DNA of 64,000 bases, from NCBI RefSeq assembly GCF_044542075.1, contig NZ_JBITTU010000008.1:116049-180048 (forward strand). The letters are read 5' to 3'. The position numbers were made by a program, and so were the translations under genes. Under the pieces are notes generated by a model. The model was not told the DNA's origin and did no database searches. It saw only the letters and a program-made list of their open reading frames with translations. Shown here piece by piece: positions 15,756 through 26,700 of the stretch (position 1 is its first letter; each line of letters begins with the position of its first letter). This stretch comes from Leeuwenhoekiella sp044542075. GTDB lineage: Bacteria > Bacteroidota > Bacteroidia > Flavobacteriales > Flavobacteriaceae.

Positions 15756-16904
15756 ATGCAAAAGAATTCTTTACATTTTGATTACATCATACTGGGCGCC
15801 GGGCTATCTGGGTTAATGCTTGCAAAATCATTAGTTAGAGATCCTTACTTTTTAGATAAACGTATTTTACTTATTGATAAATCTGAAAAAAATAAGAATG
15901 ATCGCACCTGGTGTTTCTGGAGTGAAAATTCACAAGCCTGGGATACAGTAATTTCTAAAAGGTGGAATAACGTACGCTTTAAAGGAAGCACTTTTGATGC
16001 TGAAATACCGCTGAAAGAATACAGTTATAATAAAATTGAAGGCATCGATTTTTACAATTCGGTTTTTGAAATTCTTCAGGCTTCTAAACAAGTAACTTTT
16101 AAAACTGAAAATTTTCAAGACTTAACCGAAACAAAACAAGGTGTTGAGGTCACTACAGATCAAAATACTTATACGGCTACCAAAGCGTTTAGCAGTATTC
16201 TTCCGCCGGAACGGCTGAAAAATCAAACGGCATTTCCGGTTTTACAGCAGCACTTTATAGGTTGGGAAGTAAAAACTCAGGAATCTGTTTTTGATCCTGA
16301 TGTTGCCACTTTTATGGATTTTTCTGTTAAGCAAAATGGCAATACGCGGTTTATATATGTGTTACCTACGGCAAAAAACAAAGCGCTAGTAGAATACACC
16401 TTATTTTCTGAACATCTTTTGCCCAAAGCAGAATATGAAGCGGCAATAGAAGACTATATGGAAGGTCTGGGCGCGTCACAATATGAGGTCACGGCGGTAG
16501 AACAAGGCAGCATCCCTATGACGGCCTATCCGTTTGAACAGCACAATACAAAAAGCCTAATGCATATAGGCACAGCTGGTGGTTGGACCCGTGGTAGCAC
16601 CGGTTATACCTTTAGCTATACCGTGAAAAGAACAGCTGAATTAATTCGCTTTTTAAAGCAAGAAAGCGACTTTAGAAAGCTTTCGCTAAACGACAGGTAC
16701 CGCTGGTATGACAAGCTATTTCTAGATGTTTTGTACCGCAATAATGATCAGGGAGCGGCTCTTTTTACACAGATGTTTAAAAAGAATGCAATTGCTAAAA
16801 TATTTAGATTTCTGGACGGCACCAGCACCCTAAAAGAAGACTTACAAATCATCTGGAGTCTGCCAAAAAAAGAATTTATAAAGTCTTTTTTAGGGTTGAA
16901 ATAA
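15756..16904 (+). CDS. crtY: Lycopene beta-cyclase (CrtY/CrtL-type flavoprotein)
   Basis: A 382-residue FAD/NAD(P)-binding enzyme that closes the ends of lycopene to beta-ionone rings in carotenoid (beta-carotene/zeaxanthin) synthesis. The dinucleotide fold is at the N terminus (GAGLSG, 14-19), followed by the family motif DRTWCFW, and later GTAGGWTRGSTGYTF. Length is typical. The other carotenoid genes (crtB, crtI, crtZ) are not in the window, so the gene is separated from its usual cluster. It is in the same direction as the thioredoxin gene, 51 bp after it. The product probably contributes to the yellow pigment of the cell. Confidence 0.93.
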   Translation: MQKNSLHFDYIILGAGLSGLMLAKSLVRDPYFLDKRILLIDKSEKNKNDRTWCFWSENSQAWDTVISKRWNNVRFKGSTFDAEIPLKEYSYNKIEGIDFYNSVFEILQASKQVTFKTENFQDLTETKQGVEVTTDQNTYTATKAFSSILPPERLKNQTAFPVLQQHFIGWEVKTQESVFDPDVATFMDFSVKQNGNTRFIYVLPTAKNKALVEYTLFSEHLLPKAEYEAAIEDYMEGLGASQYEVTAVEQGSIPMTAYPFEQHNTKSLMHIGTAGGWTRGSTGYTFSYTVKRTAELIRFLKQESDFRKLSLNDRYRWYDKLFLDVLYRNNDQGAALFTQMFKKNAIAKIFRFLDGTSTLKEDLQIIWSLPKKEFIKSFLGLK

Positions 16905-16925
16905 AAATACCGGAAGGGTTAAAAT

Positions 16926-17513
16926 CTAGTTTTGCTCGAGTAAAGCTGTCGGCACTAATTTTTCTAACATCCCATTTTGGCGGTTTTCAAGAACGATAAA
17001 TTTCCAATCTGTGGTGCCATTATTTGAGATTGCGATAACCTCTTTTTCTGCGTGTATGGTATAACTATCTGTAGAGTCGTTATACTTCACATTATCTTTA
17101 CCAAATGATTGTGCAAATGCAGCTTGTGTAAGCCCCGTACGCATTGCTTTTTGTTCTTCAGTCTCATCTTCTTCACCTTTAAGTTGCATATCCATATCAT
17201 TTGCATAGGTGAGCATTGCATAAAATTTATCTTCTATCTCCTGTGCATCCTCAACATGCAACACTTCAGGATTACGAATTTTAAAAGACATTTGCGGGTT
17301 ATTAAATGTCTGCTCCATAATGCTTACCAGTTGCGCTCTAGGGATAATATCGAAGAATTCGGGTAGCATATAATCCATCGCTTTCTCAAAGTCGGAGTTT
17401 ACAATCGCATCCAGATATTCTGAAAAAGTACTTTTTATAGTGCTTTTATAGTCCTGAGCGTGTATTGTGAAGCTTGCAAAAAGGAAGCATACAATCAATA
17501 TAAAATGTTTCAT
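16926..17513 (-). CDS. Exported protein of unknown function
   Basis: A 195-residue protein with a signal peptide (MKHFILIVCFLFASFTIHAQ). The mature N terminus is helical (STFSEYLDAIVNSDFEKAMDYM), followed by a mixed region and a C-terminal beta segment with TDWKFIVLEN. The shape recalls NTF2-like or DUF2059-like periplasmic proteins, but no family can be assigned. It is convergent with crtY and separated from the upstream efflux operon by a terminator. Confidence 0.65.
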   Translation of the reverse strand: MKHFILIVCFLFASFTIHAQDYKSTIKSTFSEYLDAIVNSDFEKAMDYMLPEFFDIIPRAQLVSIMEQTFNNPQMSFKIRNPEVLHVEDAQEIEDKFYAMLTYANDMDMQLKGEEDETEEQKAMRTGLTQAAFAQSFGKDNVKYNDSTDSYTIHAEKEVIAISNNGTTDWKFIVLENRQNGMLEKLVPTALLEQN

Positions 17514-17565
17514 TTAAATGGTACTAAAAGTTTTAAAAGCTGAAAAATACAGTTTAAAACAAATA

Positions 17566-17600
17566 AAACCTCAACAGAATTTGAAATCTGTTGAGGTTTA
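17566..17600 (-). terminator. Terminator after the metal-efflux operon
   Basis: A 13-bp stem AAACCTCAACAGA / TCTGTTGAGGTTT with an 8-9 nt loop, 25 bp after the stop of the adaptor gene. Flanking A and T runs make it potentially bidirectional. Confidence 0.7.
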
Positions 17601-17624
17601 TTTTTCAATTTAAGTTTTTTGATA

Positions 17625-18764
17625 CTACTCCTGTATCAACTCAAACGCACCTTTAGTAAGATATTCTGCGTTTATATCGAGCTGATCTGCATTTAAAACT
17701 TCGGTTAATCCATTTGCAGTTTTTCCGGGTTCTACCGCTATCTGGTCAAATAAATATGCACCATTTTCCTTACCTTTTAATTTAAGCACATAATACGCTT
17801 CTCCAAGATTTACAACAGCGGTCTGAGGTAACGCCATTCTGGTGGCTTCACCGGTTTCAATCTTAGCCTCTACAAACATTCCTACCGCAAATGTTGGGGT
17901 ATCGTTCTCGTGCTCCAGATGCCCGTGTACTTTTACCGTACGGCCTTGCTCACTAAGCGAATTTCCTATTAGATGTACTTCACCTTTATACATTGTGTTT
18001 GAAGATTCTGGGATTTTAAATTGTATCGCCTGCCCTTTCTGCACGTTGAGCATATCTTTCTCAAATACCGAAAGTTCTAAGTGTATGTGATCTATATCTA
18101 TAATTTCCATAATAGGATCTGCGGGAGAAACATACCTTCCTTTACTTACAAAGGTTTCAGAAATAGTACCAGTTATGGGTGCATAAATACGCGCTAGTGA
18201 AGTATAGTTTCCTTGCAAAGCCTGAGCTATGCTAATGTTGAGCATCTGCAATTTTTTTTGAAGACCGTTATAAGTTGCAACACTTCTTTTGTACTCACTT
18301 TCTGCTTTTAAAAAGTTTTTTTGGGAGGTGATGTTTTCGGCTACTAAAGCTTGTTGCCGCTCATATTCTGACTTTAGATACGCTAATTGCTCTGCCAGTT
18401 CCTGAAACTCTTGCTGTAGCGCAACAAACTCGGTATTTTCAAGCGTGATTAACACCTGCCCTTTTTTAACGGCATCACCTATCAACAACGGGTTGTCTTT
18501 AATATAGCCTCCCATAAAAGACGTAATTACGGCTCTGTTTTCGGGTGGGACATCAATCATTCCGCTTGCTTCTACCCATTCTGGAAATGTAGCCTCCTTT
18601 AACTTATCGAGTTCAAGACCGGCACTGCTAAACTGCTGTTGAGTTACCGTAACATCTGCTTTAGTTGTACTGGGTTCTTCTTCAGCATTTTTATCTTTGC
18701 TTCCGCAGCTTAACACTATAAAAAGCGAGCAAATTTGTGCGTATCGTTTAATTAAATTTTTCAT
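17625..18764 (-). CDS. RND efflux periplasmic adaptor lipoprotein (CusB/CzcB-like)
   Basis: A 379-residue membrane-fusion protein. The N terminus has a lipobox (IVLSCGS, Cys about residue 20). A barrel-sandwich half (about 75-105) leads into a coiled-coil hairpin (about 110-165), then the second lipoyl half, a beta-barrel domain and a membrane-proximal domain. It links the inner-membrane pump to the outer-membrane channel. It lies 41 bp after the CusA-TolC fusion gene on the same strand and completes a tripartite heavy-metal efflux system. No His-rich metal-binding N terminus is seen. Confidence 0.93.
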   Translation of the reverse strand: MKNLIKRYAQICSLFIVLSCGSKDKNAEEEPSTTKADVTVTQQQFSSAGLELDKLKEATFPEWVEASGMIDVPPENRAVITSFMGGYIKDNPLLIGDAVKKGQVLITLENTEFVALQQEFQELAEQLAYLKSEYERQQALVAENITSQKNFLKAESEYKRSVATYNGLQKKLQMLNISIAQALQGNYTSLARIYAPITGTISETFVSKGRYVSPADPIMEIIDIDHIHLELSVFEKDMLNVQKGQAIQFKIPESSNTMYKGEVHLIGNSLSEQGRTVKVHGHLEHENDTPTFAVGMFVEAKIETGEATRMALPQTAVVNLGEAYYVLKLKGKENGAYLFDQIAVEPGKTANGLTEVLNADQLDINAEYLTKGAFELIQE

Positions 18765-18805
18765 TAGAATTTTTATAAAAGCGCCTTTAAGACGGATTAG
18801 TTGAT

Positions 18806-21800
18806 TTATAGAACACTGTAATTAAGTTGAATTACCACCTGATTGTAGTTATTGAGACTCTCCAGATATGCGAGTTTAATATCATACGCCTGTTGCAGGA
18901 TTTGTATGTATTGAAAAAAGTTTATCTCTCCGTTTTTATAGCTAGTGATCGCTGTTTTCTCTAGTTCGTCTGCCAATGCATTTCCTTCCTGCTCGTAATA
19001 TGCAAGACTTTCGGCAAATATATTCAGCTGGCTCCTTAACTCCGTTTTTCGGGATTGCAATAGAATTTTATAATTCACAGCTTCCTGTTGTGCGGCCTCT
19101 GCTGCAATTTTAGCCGTTTTAATCTGGCTTGCCGCTCCTGAAAAAAACAAAGGGATTTTAATACCAAACTGATACCCTATCAGATTTTTGTTCAACCCAT
19201 CATTAGAACCCTGAAAATAATTTACCGTTAAATCTGGTAAAAGCTGTTGAGTACTGAATTCACGCTGGGCTTCGGCCAGACTAATTTTAGAATCATAGTA
19301 TGCGTTTGCGGTTGCCATACTTTGCGCGTCTAAAGCGGGTGTCAGTTGTTCTAATTTTGGTGTATTAAGTTGTAGTGTGTCTACCTGTACCAGCCGCTGC
19401 AAATTAATCTCGGCAGCTTTTAACTCTTCTCGTACCTGTTTGAGAAGCGTTTCTACTTCCTTTTGCTTGGCTTGCGCCGAAATTTTCTCGAGATAATTAC
19501 TTTCGCCCAGTTCAAATCGGCGTTTTGCAGCATAGGCAAAATTCTTGTAAATACTGTCCAGATTTTTATAGAGCTGAAACTTTTCATTTACATAGTGCAG
19601 CGTGTAATAGGAATTTGCAAGACTACGCTCTAGCTCTATTTTAGTAAGTTCGGCGCGAGTCGCGACCAGTTTATAATTGGCCTTATTCACCTTAGCTTGC
19701 GCAAAATACACCGTAGGAAACAAAAAGGTCTGGCTCACCCCAAAAACATCTATAGGCCGGTTGTTTGACGCCAGGTTGTTCTCATCAAAATGATAATACA
19801 CTTCAGTTTTATCAAATGTAAATGCATTTCCTATAGCTGCATTTGCTTCTTCACTGCGCAAACCGGCAGCTTTTATACCCGCATTGTTTTTAAATGCGAG
19901 ATCGCGTACCTGCTCAAAACTGTTTATTTCCTGAGCCTGTGCAAAACCTCCCATCAAAATCAAAATTAGGAGTATTGAAATTCCTTTGTTTTTAAATTTC
20001 ATTCCGCCTTCATTTTTTAAATCGTTATCAAACCAGGAAACCAGAACCGGTAATACCACCAGTGTTAATAATGTTGCTGAAATAAGGCCTCCTATAACCA
20101 CCGTTGCTAATGGGCGTTGTACCTCTGCCCCAGCATTTGTAGATACCGCCATAGGTAAAAAACCAAGTGCAGCTGCTGTTGCCGTAAGCAATACCGCTCT
20201 CAAACGGTCTGTTGCACCTTTAGTAATAAGCTCCCGCATATCTGTTATTCCCTGGTTTTTAAGTTCTTTAAAATGCTCGAGCATTACAATACCGTTAAGT
20301 ACAGCAATGCCAAACAGCGCAATAAACCCAACACCTGCCGAAATACTAAAAGGCATACCGCGCAGCCATAATAAAACAATACCACCTACTGCCGAAAGCG
20401 GGATTGCTGTAAAAATCAACAAGGCTTCTTTAACTGAATTAAAAGCGAAATACAACATGATAAAAATGAGTAGCAACGCCACAGGAACCGCTATTTGCAA
20501 ACGGGAGGTAGCACTTTGTAGATTTTCAAACTGGCCCCCATAATCTATAGAATAGCCGGTAGGTAGTTTTATATTTTGAGTTACAAGCGCTTGAATCTCA
20601 TCAACCACAGATTGTAGATCGCGATTACGCACATTCACACCTACAACAATGCGACGTTTAGTCTCATCACGTGAGATTTTTGCGGCACCTTTTGTATAAC
20701 TTATTTCTGCGAGTTCGCTAAGTCTCACTTTTGCCCCTAGCGGCGTATCTACATATAAATTCTGAAGGTTATCAATATCTTTACGCTGGTTTTGCTCAAG
20801 ACGTACGACCAGATCAAATCGTTTTTCACCTTCAAAAATATTCCCAACAGTTTGTCCCGAAAATCCCATTTTCACTACATCATTAAGGTCTGAAATGTTG
20901 AGACCGTAGCGGGCTATTTTTGCCCGGTTATACTTTACGCTCATTTGGGGTAAACCGGTAACTTTCTCTACCGAAATGTCTGCGGCACCTTCTACATCCT
21001 GAATTAAATCCCGAATTTCATTGCCTTTTTTATTGAGAATATCAAGATCTTCACCAAAGATTTTAATAGCGATATCTGCCCGAACGCCGGTAATCAACTC
21101 ATTAAAACGCATCTCGATAGGCTGTGTAAATTCAATCTCCATTCCGGGAATAACACTTAACGCCACTTTAAAGCGGTCTGCCAGCTCATCTTTAGTTTCT
21201 GCAGAAACCCAGTCTCCTTTTGGTTTGAGCGTTACAATCACATCGCTTTCTTCCATAGACATAGGGTCTGTAGGTACTTCGGCCGCGCCTATGCGACTCA
21301 CCACCTGTTTAACTTCGGGAAAACTATCAAGGAGTATTTGTTCAATCTGCGTGGTACGCGCTATTGCTCCACTTAGTGAAGTTCCCGTTTTCAGCACCGG
21401 CTGAATCACAAAATCTCCCTCGTCTAGCTGCGGAACAAATTCCCCACCCATTGTGGTAAATAGATACACCGAAGCAGCCAGCAAACCTACTGAAAGTCCT
21501 ACAACCAATTTGCGGGAATCTAATGCCCAGTGAATAACGCGCTCGTACTTCTGTTTTAAAAAATTAACCAATCGTACCGAAATGTTTCGGTCTGAAGGGG
21601 CTTCCGCCTTTAAAAATAACGAGGCTGCTACAGGCACATAAGTAAAACATAACAGCATTGCTCCAACGACTGCAAAGCTAAAAACCAGTGCCATAGGCTT
21701 AAACATCTTGCCTTCTACACCACTTAAGGAAAGTATGGGGATAAAAACGATTAAAATAATCAACTGACCAAATACCGCCGAATTCATCATCGTTGACGCT

Positions 21801-23134
21801 GCATCTGTAGTAATCTCATCTTTAAGTTGGCGGGTTTCCGTAGTGGTAAGTTCTCTTATCGTGTTTTGTTTTTGTGCCATTTTATAAGCCACAAACTCTA
21901 CAATAATTACTGCGCCGTCTATAATAATTCCAAAATCTATCGCCCCAAGACTCAGTAAATTAGCATCAACATCAAAAATATTCATAAGTGATATGGCAAA
22001 CAATAAACAAAGCGGTATTACCGAAGCTACGACCAGACCACTACGCCAATTCCCTAAAAGCAAAACGACAACAAAAATCACGATGAGAAAACCAAGAACC
22101 AGATTTTCGCCAATAGTAAATGTAGTTTTTGCAATAAGTTCGCTTCGGTCTAAAAAGGCATTGATGTAAACCCCTTCGGGTAAAGAGCCGCTTATTTCTT
22201 CAACCCGATCTTTAACCGCCTGAATCACCAAATTTGAGTTGGCGTCTTTAAGCATCATTACCTGCCCCAGTACTTTCTCGCCTTCACCATTACCGGTTAT
22301 TGCGCCAAAGCGTGTCGCATAACCAAAACCTACCGTTGCTACATCTTTAACATAAACAGGTATCCCATTTTGGTTAGCAACTACCATATTCTCAATATCT
22401 TCAAGAGAACTTGCAAGTCCTTCGCCACGTATAAAATACGATTGATTAGCTTTCTCGATATATCCACCCCCGGCGATACTGTTATTTTTTTCTAAAGCAG
22501 TAAAAACCTCAGCTGCAGAAATATGCATTGCATTTAATTTCTGAGTGTTTATAGCAACCTCGTACTGTTTTAAGTAACCACCCCACGAATTGATTTCTAC
22601 TACCCCGGGAATACCAGAAAGCTGGCGTTTAACAACCCAGTCTTGTATAGTGCGTAGTTCTGTAGCGGTGTACTTGTTTTCATAACCGGGTTTAACATCC
22701 AGAATATACTGGTAAATTTCTCCCAGACCCGTGGTAATGGGTCCCATTTGCGGAGTTCCAAAACTAGCCGGAATTTGTTCTGAAGCAGATTTAATTTTTT
22801 CGGCGAGCAGTTGTCTGGGTAGATAGGTACCCATTTCATCTTCAAAAACTACAGTTACTACAGAAAGACCAAATTTTGAAACCGAGCGTATTTCTTTTAC
22901 GCCGGGTAAATTTGCCATTTGTAATTCTACAGGATAGGTAATGAATTGCTCCATATCTACCGTAGAAAGATTTTGTGACGTGGTGATTACCTGTACCTGA
23001 TTGTTAGTAACATCAGGAACGGCACCTACAGAAAGTTGGGTTAGCGAATACAGCCCAAAAGCCACAATCGCGGCGGTAAACAACAGGATAATTAATTTAT
23101 TCCTGATGCTAAAAGTTATAATTGCATTAAGCAT
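18806..23134 (-). CDS. CusA/CzcA heavy-metal RND pump fused to a TolC-like outer-membrane channel
   Basis: A single 1442-residue frame. Residues 1 to about 1035 form a heavy-metal RND transporter with 12 helices and the TM4 motif GAIDFGIIIDGAVIIVEF (paired Asp of metal pumps). It expels Cu+/Ag+ or Zn/Co/Cd from the periplasm. From Met1045 (codon 20000-20002) the frame continues as MKFKNKGISILLILILMGG followed by FAQAQ, a complete signal peptide, then an OEP/TolC coiled-coil channel domain to the end. Fused proteins of this size are known in Flavobacteria. Whether the chain is cut at the internal signal peptide, or the channel is also made from the internal ATG, cannot be told. Confidence 0.94.
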   Translation of the reverse strand: MLNAIITFSIRNKLIILLFTAAIVAFGLYSLTQLSVGAVPDVTNNQVQVITTSQNLSTVDMEQFITYPVELQMANLPGVKEIRSVSKFGLSVVTVVFEDEMGTYLPRQLLAEKIKSASEQIPASFGTPQMGPITTGLGEIYQYILDVKPGYENKYTATELRTIQDWVVKRQLSGIPGVVEINSWGGYLKQYEVAINTQKLNAMHISAAEVFTALEKNNSIAGGGYIEKANQSYFIRGEGLASSLEDIENMVVANQNGIPVYVKDVATVGFGYATRFGAITGNGEGEKVLGQVMMLKDANSNLVIQAVKDRVEEISGSLPEGVYINAFLDRSELIAKTTFTIGENLVLGFLIVIFVVVLLLGNWRSGLVVASVIPLCLLFAISLMNIFDVDANLLSLGAIDFGIIIDGAVIIVEFVAYKMAQKQNTIRELTTTETRQLKDEITTDAASTMMNSAVFGQLIILIVFIPILSLSGVEGKMFKPMALVFSFAVVGAMLLCFTYVPVAASLFLKAEAPSDRNISVRLVNFLKQKYERVIHWALDSRKLVVGLSVGLLAASVYLFTTMGGEFVPQLDEGDFVIQPVLKTGTSLSGAIARTTQIEQILLDSFPEVKQVVSRIGAAEVPTDPMSMEESDVIVTLKPKGDWVSAETKDELADRFKVALSVIPGMEIEFTQPIEMRFNELITGVRADIAIKIFGEDLDILNKKGNEIRDLIQDVEGAADISVEKVTGLPQMSVKYNRAKIARYGLNISDLNDVVKMGFSGQTVGNIFEGEKRFDLVVRLEQNQRKDIDNLQNLYVDTPLGAKVRLSELAEISYTKGAAKISRDETKRRIVVGVNVRNRDLQSVVDEIQALVTQNIKLPTGYSIDYGGQFENLQSATSRLQIAVPVALLLIFIMLYFAFNSVKEALLIFTAIPLSAVGGIVLLWLRGMPFSISAGVGFIALFGIAVLNGIVMLEHFKELKNQGITDMRELITKGATDRLRAVLLTATAAALGFLPMAVSTNAGAEVQRPLATVVIGGLISATLLTLVVLPVLVSWFDNDLKNEGGMKFKNKGISILLILILMGGFAQAQEINSFEQVRDLAFKNNAGIKAAGLRSEEANAAIGNAFTFDKTEVYYHFDENNLASNNRPIDVFGVSQTFLFPTVYFAQAKVNKANYKLVATRAELTKIELERSLANSYYTLHYVNEKFQLYKNLDSIYKNFAYAAKRRFELGESNYLEKISAQAKQKEVETLLKQVREELKAAEINLQRLVQVDTLQLNTPKLEQLTPALDAQSMATANAYYDSKISLAEAQREFSTQQLLPDLTVNYFQGSNDGLNKNLIGYQFGIKIPLFFSGAASQIKTAKIAAEAAQQEAVNYKILLQSRKTELRSQLNIFAESLAYYEQEGNALADELEKTAITSYKNGEINFFQYIQILQQAYDIKLAYLESLNNYNQVVIQLNYSVL

Positions 23135-23225
23135 AGCATTAAAATAAAAACGTTAAAACATACTATTCTTAAACCGGTAGGGATAAGATTAAAAAAAGCT
23201 TTGGCTAATAGCCAAAACAACTGTT

Positions 23226-23627
23226 TTAAGCGTTTTTGGGCGGCTGAAAAATGCTTGAATCTACCGCGTGAGAATACGAATTGTGATATTCAAAATTTGA
23301 AGAAACTTGATCTGCAGGAATAATCTTAGGAATAACCTCCAAATCATTTTGATTAAAAAAAGCGACTACAGAATGCACACAACTGTGTTGATGTTCAAAA
23401 GGTAACTTCTCGTGATCTTCACGCTCTTCCTGATGTTCTCTGTTGTGTTCTGATTTAAGTTCGCCGTAATGCTTATCAATAAACGTGATTATAGTATCGC
23501 CAAAAGTCTCCTGGTGATACTCATAGTGCGCGATTAAATCATCTATATGCAAAAAATCCCCAAAACTTACATTGAAACTTTGGGCAAGTATTAAAACCGA
23601 TAAAATTGCGGTAGCGATTTTTTGCAT
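23226..23627 (-). CDS. His-rich exported protein upstream of the metal pump
   Basis: A 133-residue protein with a signal peptide (MQKIATAILSVLILAQSFNVSFG). The mature part is acidic and His-rich: HYEYHQ, HNREHQEEREDHEKL, FEHQHSCVHSV, EYHNSYSH, with one Cys. It lies 91 bp before the RND pump gene on the same strand. Similar small His-rich proteins precede CusA-type genes in many Flavobacteria. A role in periplasmic metal binding or sensing is plausible but not proven. Confidence 0.75.
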   Translation of the reverse strand: MQKIATAILSVLILAQSFNVSFGDFLHIDDLIAHYEYHQETFGDTIITFIDKHYGELKSEHNREHQEEREDHEKLPFEHQHSCVHSVVAFFNQNDLEVIPKIIPADQVSSNFEYHNSYSHAVDSSIFQPPKNA

Positions 23628-23744
23628 AGGGTAAATTTAAGTAAGAACACTTCAACATTAACTCAACGTATAAATTTTAGAATCATATTAAATAGTTTAA
23701 AACAGCTATGATTTTATAACCAAAATCTATTGAAGATAAAACTA

Positions 23745-26700
23745 TTACCGTTTTAGCGTAAAATGTGATTTAAACTCAGCTGGACGATCTTCAAAAATAT
23801 ACTCAACTCTGAACCAGTAATCGTCTGAAGGCATATTTACCCCACGATAGGTCCCATCCCAGCCCGGGCCAGATGGGAAGAGGTTTTTTATAAGTTTCCC
23901 AAACCGGTCAAATATAAAAATTTGTGCCTCGGGGTATTCTTCGAGCGCTGTAATGTTCCAGGTATCGTGATATCCATCATTATTAGGTGTAAAATACTTT
24001 GGAAAATCTATAACCTGCACCTCAACAGTTGTAACTCCACAAGTGCCGTTAATGCCGCGTACGGTAACGGTATGTGGCCCCGGGAACACATTTGTAAACT
24101 CAGGTGTGTTTTGAAAAGCCTGGTCGTCTAATTGATACTCATAATCCCCATATCCCTGAATAATCGCAACCCGTATTCCTGAAACATCTTCAAAAGGCCG
24201 GGTAATTTCTACTTCTACAACAGGCTCTGCAGATTCAAAAACTTCGACAGTTGTGGGGTTGTAATTACAAGCCGCACCCACGTCTGGAGTGAGTTTCTGG
24301 GTTGAAACAGTATAAATACCGGCCTGTTCTACTGCAAATGTAGAGCCCTGATTAACTTCCTGACCATTTAAAAACCAGCTTACTAAAAATTCTGCCGGGT
24401 CGAGTCCCGAATCTAATAAAACACCACTTTCTACCGCTCCTGTGGCTGCATTTCTACAAACTGTTCCCCCTTCAACAGTAAAATCTAAAAGAGGATACAC
24501 AATGACTTCAAAAGAATCTTCAGCAAAACATGCTGCATTGTTTAATGCTTCTGCATATTTAAAAATCGTGTAAGTTCCCGGTTGTAATTCATATTCAGAA
24601 ACAGGGATGGGATTTTGTTTATTTCCGCTTAAATAATAGCCCTGAGCGAACACATCTTGTGGTAAGTCTGGTAATATATAAAACCCACAAACCTCAACGT
24701 CTGCCTCAGGAATCAAAACCGGAGTTTCTGAAATAGTCACGGTAAAACTACTTTCATCTTCACAGAAAAACCGCGTACCGTTACGGGCATAAATAAAAAT
24801 CTCCTGCGTGGTCGTTATTATATCGCCTGCATTTAACAGCGTACCCTGACCTCCAGATTCTGTATAATAGTTTCCTGTATTGAGTGCCGGCAATGGGTAA
24901 CTGTCACAAGAGGCAACATCATTAAAGGTTTCTACTTCGACCCCCAGAATATTTATGGTAAACCTATTTTCTGAATAACAAGACGGGAAATCATCGTAAG
25001 CACTATAGACAAATATGGTCTGTGTTGTTGTAATCTCAGTTCCCGAAAAAAGCTCAGTCCCCTGCCCCTGTGATTCAGTAAAATATCTTCCGTTATTTAA
25101 ATCGGGTAAGGTATAGGCTTCACAAGAGAATACAAAAGTTAGATTATCTACAGGCAATAACGGTCTTATTTCGACTGTAAACTGTGTTTCACTTTGACAA
25201 ATACGTACTTGATTATTAATGTAAATCGTTTGTGTAGCATTAATGACATCTCCTGAATTATACTGCGCACCCGATCTCCCCGGCCCCTCAAAATACTCCC
25301 CGTTTGTTAGTGCAGGTAGGGTATAGGTATCTCCTTCACATAATAATTGATCTGGTAACGTATCAACAAGTGGAGTATTTATTACTTCTAATTCAAAAAA
25401 AGAATTATTAGTACAATTAGGCCCATCTGTCGTGTTTACGTAATAATAAATACGCTGTGATGTATTTAATACAGTTCCCTGCGGTATAAGTGTACCGCCA
25501 CCTAATGCAGCAGTATAAAAATCACCTGCTTCAACAGTGGGCACTGTAAAACTCCCGCAAGCCGTCATATCTGTATACTCTTCTACAATAAAAATGCGCC
25601 ATTCATAATCATTTGTACAGCGGCTATCATCTGCAAATATGTAAACAGATTGCGTCTGTTCAATTAAATCACCGGCATTTAGTGGTGTTCCCTGCCCTTC
25701 GGGTTCTGTAAAATAGTTTCCATTTGTTAGTGCCGGAAGTGTAAAATTGTTACAAGCCACCACATTTGCAGGCATATCTACGAGCGGTAAAGGGTATACA
25801 ATAATATCAAAAGCATCATCTCTACACACCGAATTATTCTCATTAAAATAAAAATAAATAGTTTGTGAGGTAGTTAATGCTTCCCCGGTATTTAAGCGTC
25901 TTCCTATTCCGTCAGGTCCATTAGGTTGCGTATAAAATGCTCCTGCCGGTGTAGGAGGAATACTAAATTCACCGCAGGCTTCTACTTCGCTTAAATCAAA
26001 CTCTGTGACAAATGTAATGCTGAAAGAAGACTCGTTTCTACACCCATTTGCATCAGGACCATTTAAAATAAAAAGATCTATATCTGTTGTGATTATATCT
26101 CCTGCATTATACCGAACCCCCGTACCATTAGAACCACTAAAATAATTTCCGTTTGTAAGCGGTTCTAACTCGTAAGCATTACAAGTAATTACATTGCCCA
26201 ATTGATCTACCGGGGGCAAGTCGTTGATAATAATATCAAAACTTACTGATCTATAGCAAAGGTCATTAGATGCATAAGAAACTCGTGCCCAAAGCGTTTC
26301 TCTAGTATTTCCGTCTTCAATAATGTAAGTAGCACTTAACGCGTTCTGTGAAGCATTTGCATCATTCTGATTTGCATAGTAGGTAATCGTAAAAAGAGCA
26401 GGATTTTGACCATTAAGAATACGGTTGTCTATTTGATTTAGATTTATAGTTATATCTCTACCCGGAATAGTACAGACTTGAATTGGTGCGGGTTCAGTTA
26501 TAGTAATAGTGGGTAAAACATCAAGATCAAAATTATAAGTAGCGCCACAAACAGTACCGCTTATTAAATTACGTAATCTTAAATATATAGTCTGCCCTGT
26601 ACTCGAAAATGCTGTAGTTTGATTTGCGGGAATAGGATTATTTGTATTTAAATCTGAAAGCGATGCGTAATAAATCACTTCAAATTGAGAAGGATCTACA

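Noticed and set aside
19986..21404. Open frames on the plus strand inside the CusA-TolC gene (and similar long antisense frames elsewhere, e.g. 11658-12047, 9367-9768)
   Set aside because: They mirror well-conserved genes on the other strand, have no family features and unnatural composition. They are antisense shadows.
24600..26200. Periodic repeats that could suggest a repeat array
   Set aside because: The repeats are ~80-90 codon protein repeats within one coding frame, not short DNA repeats with unique spacers. No CRISPR array is present.
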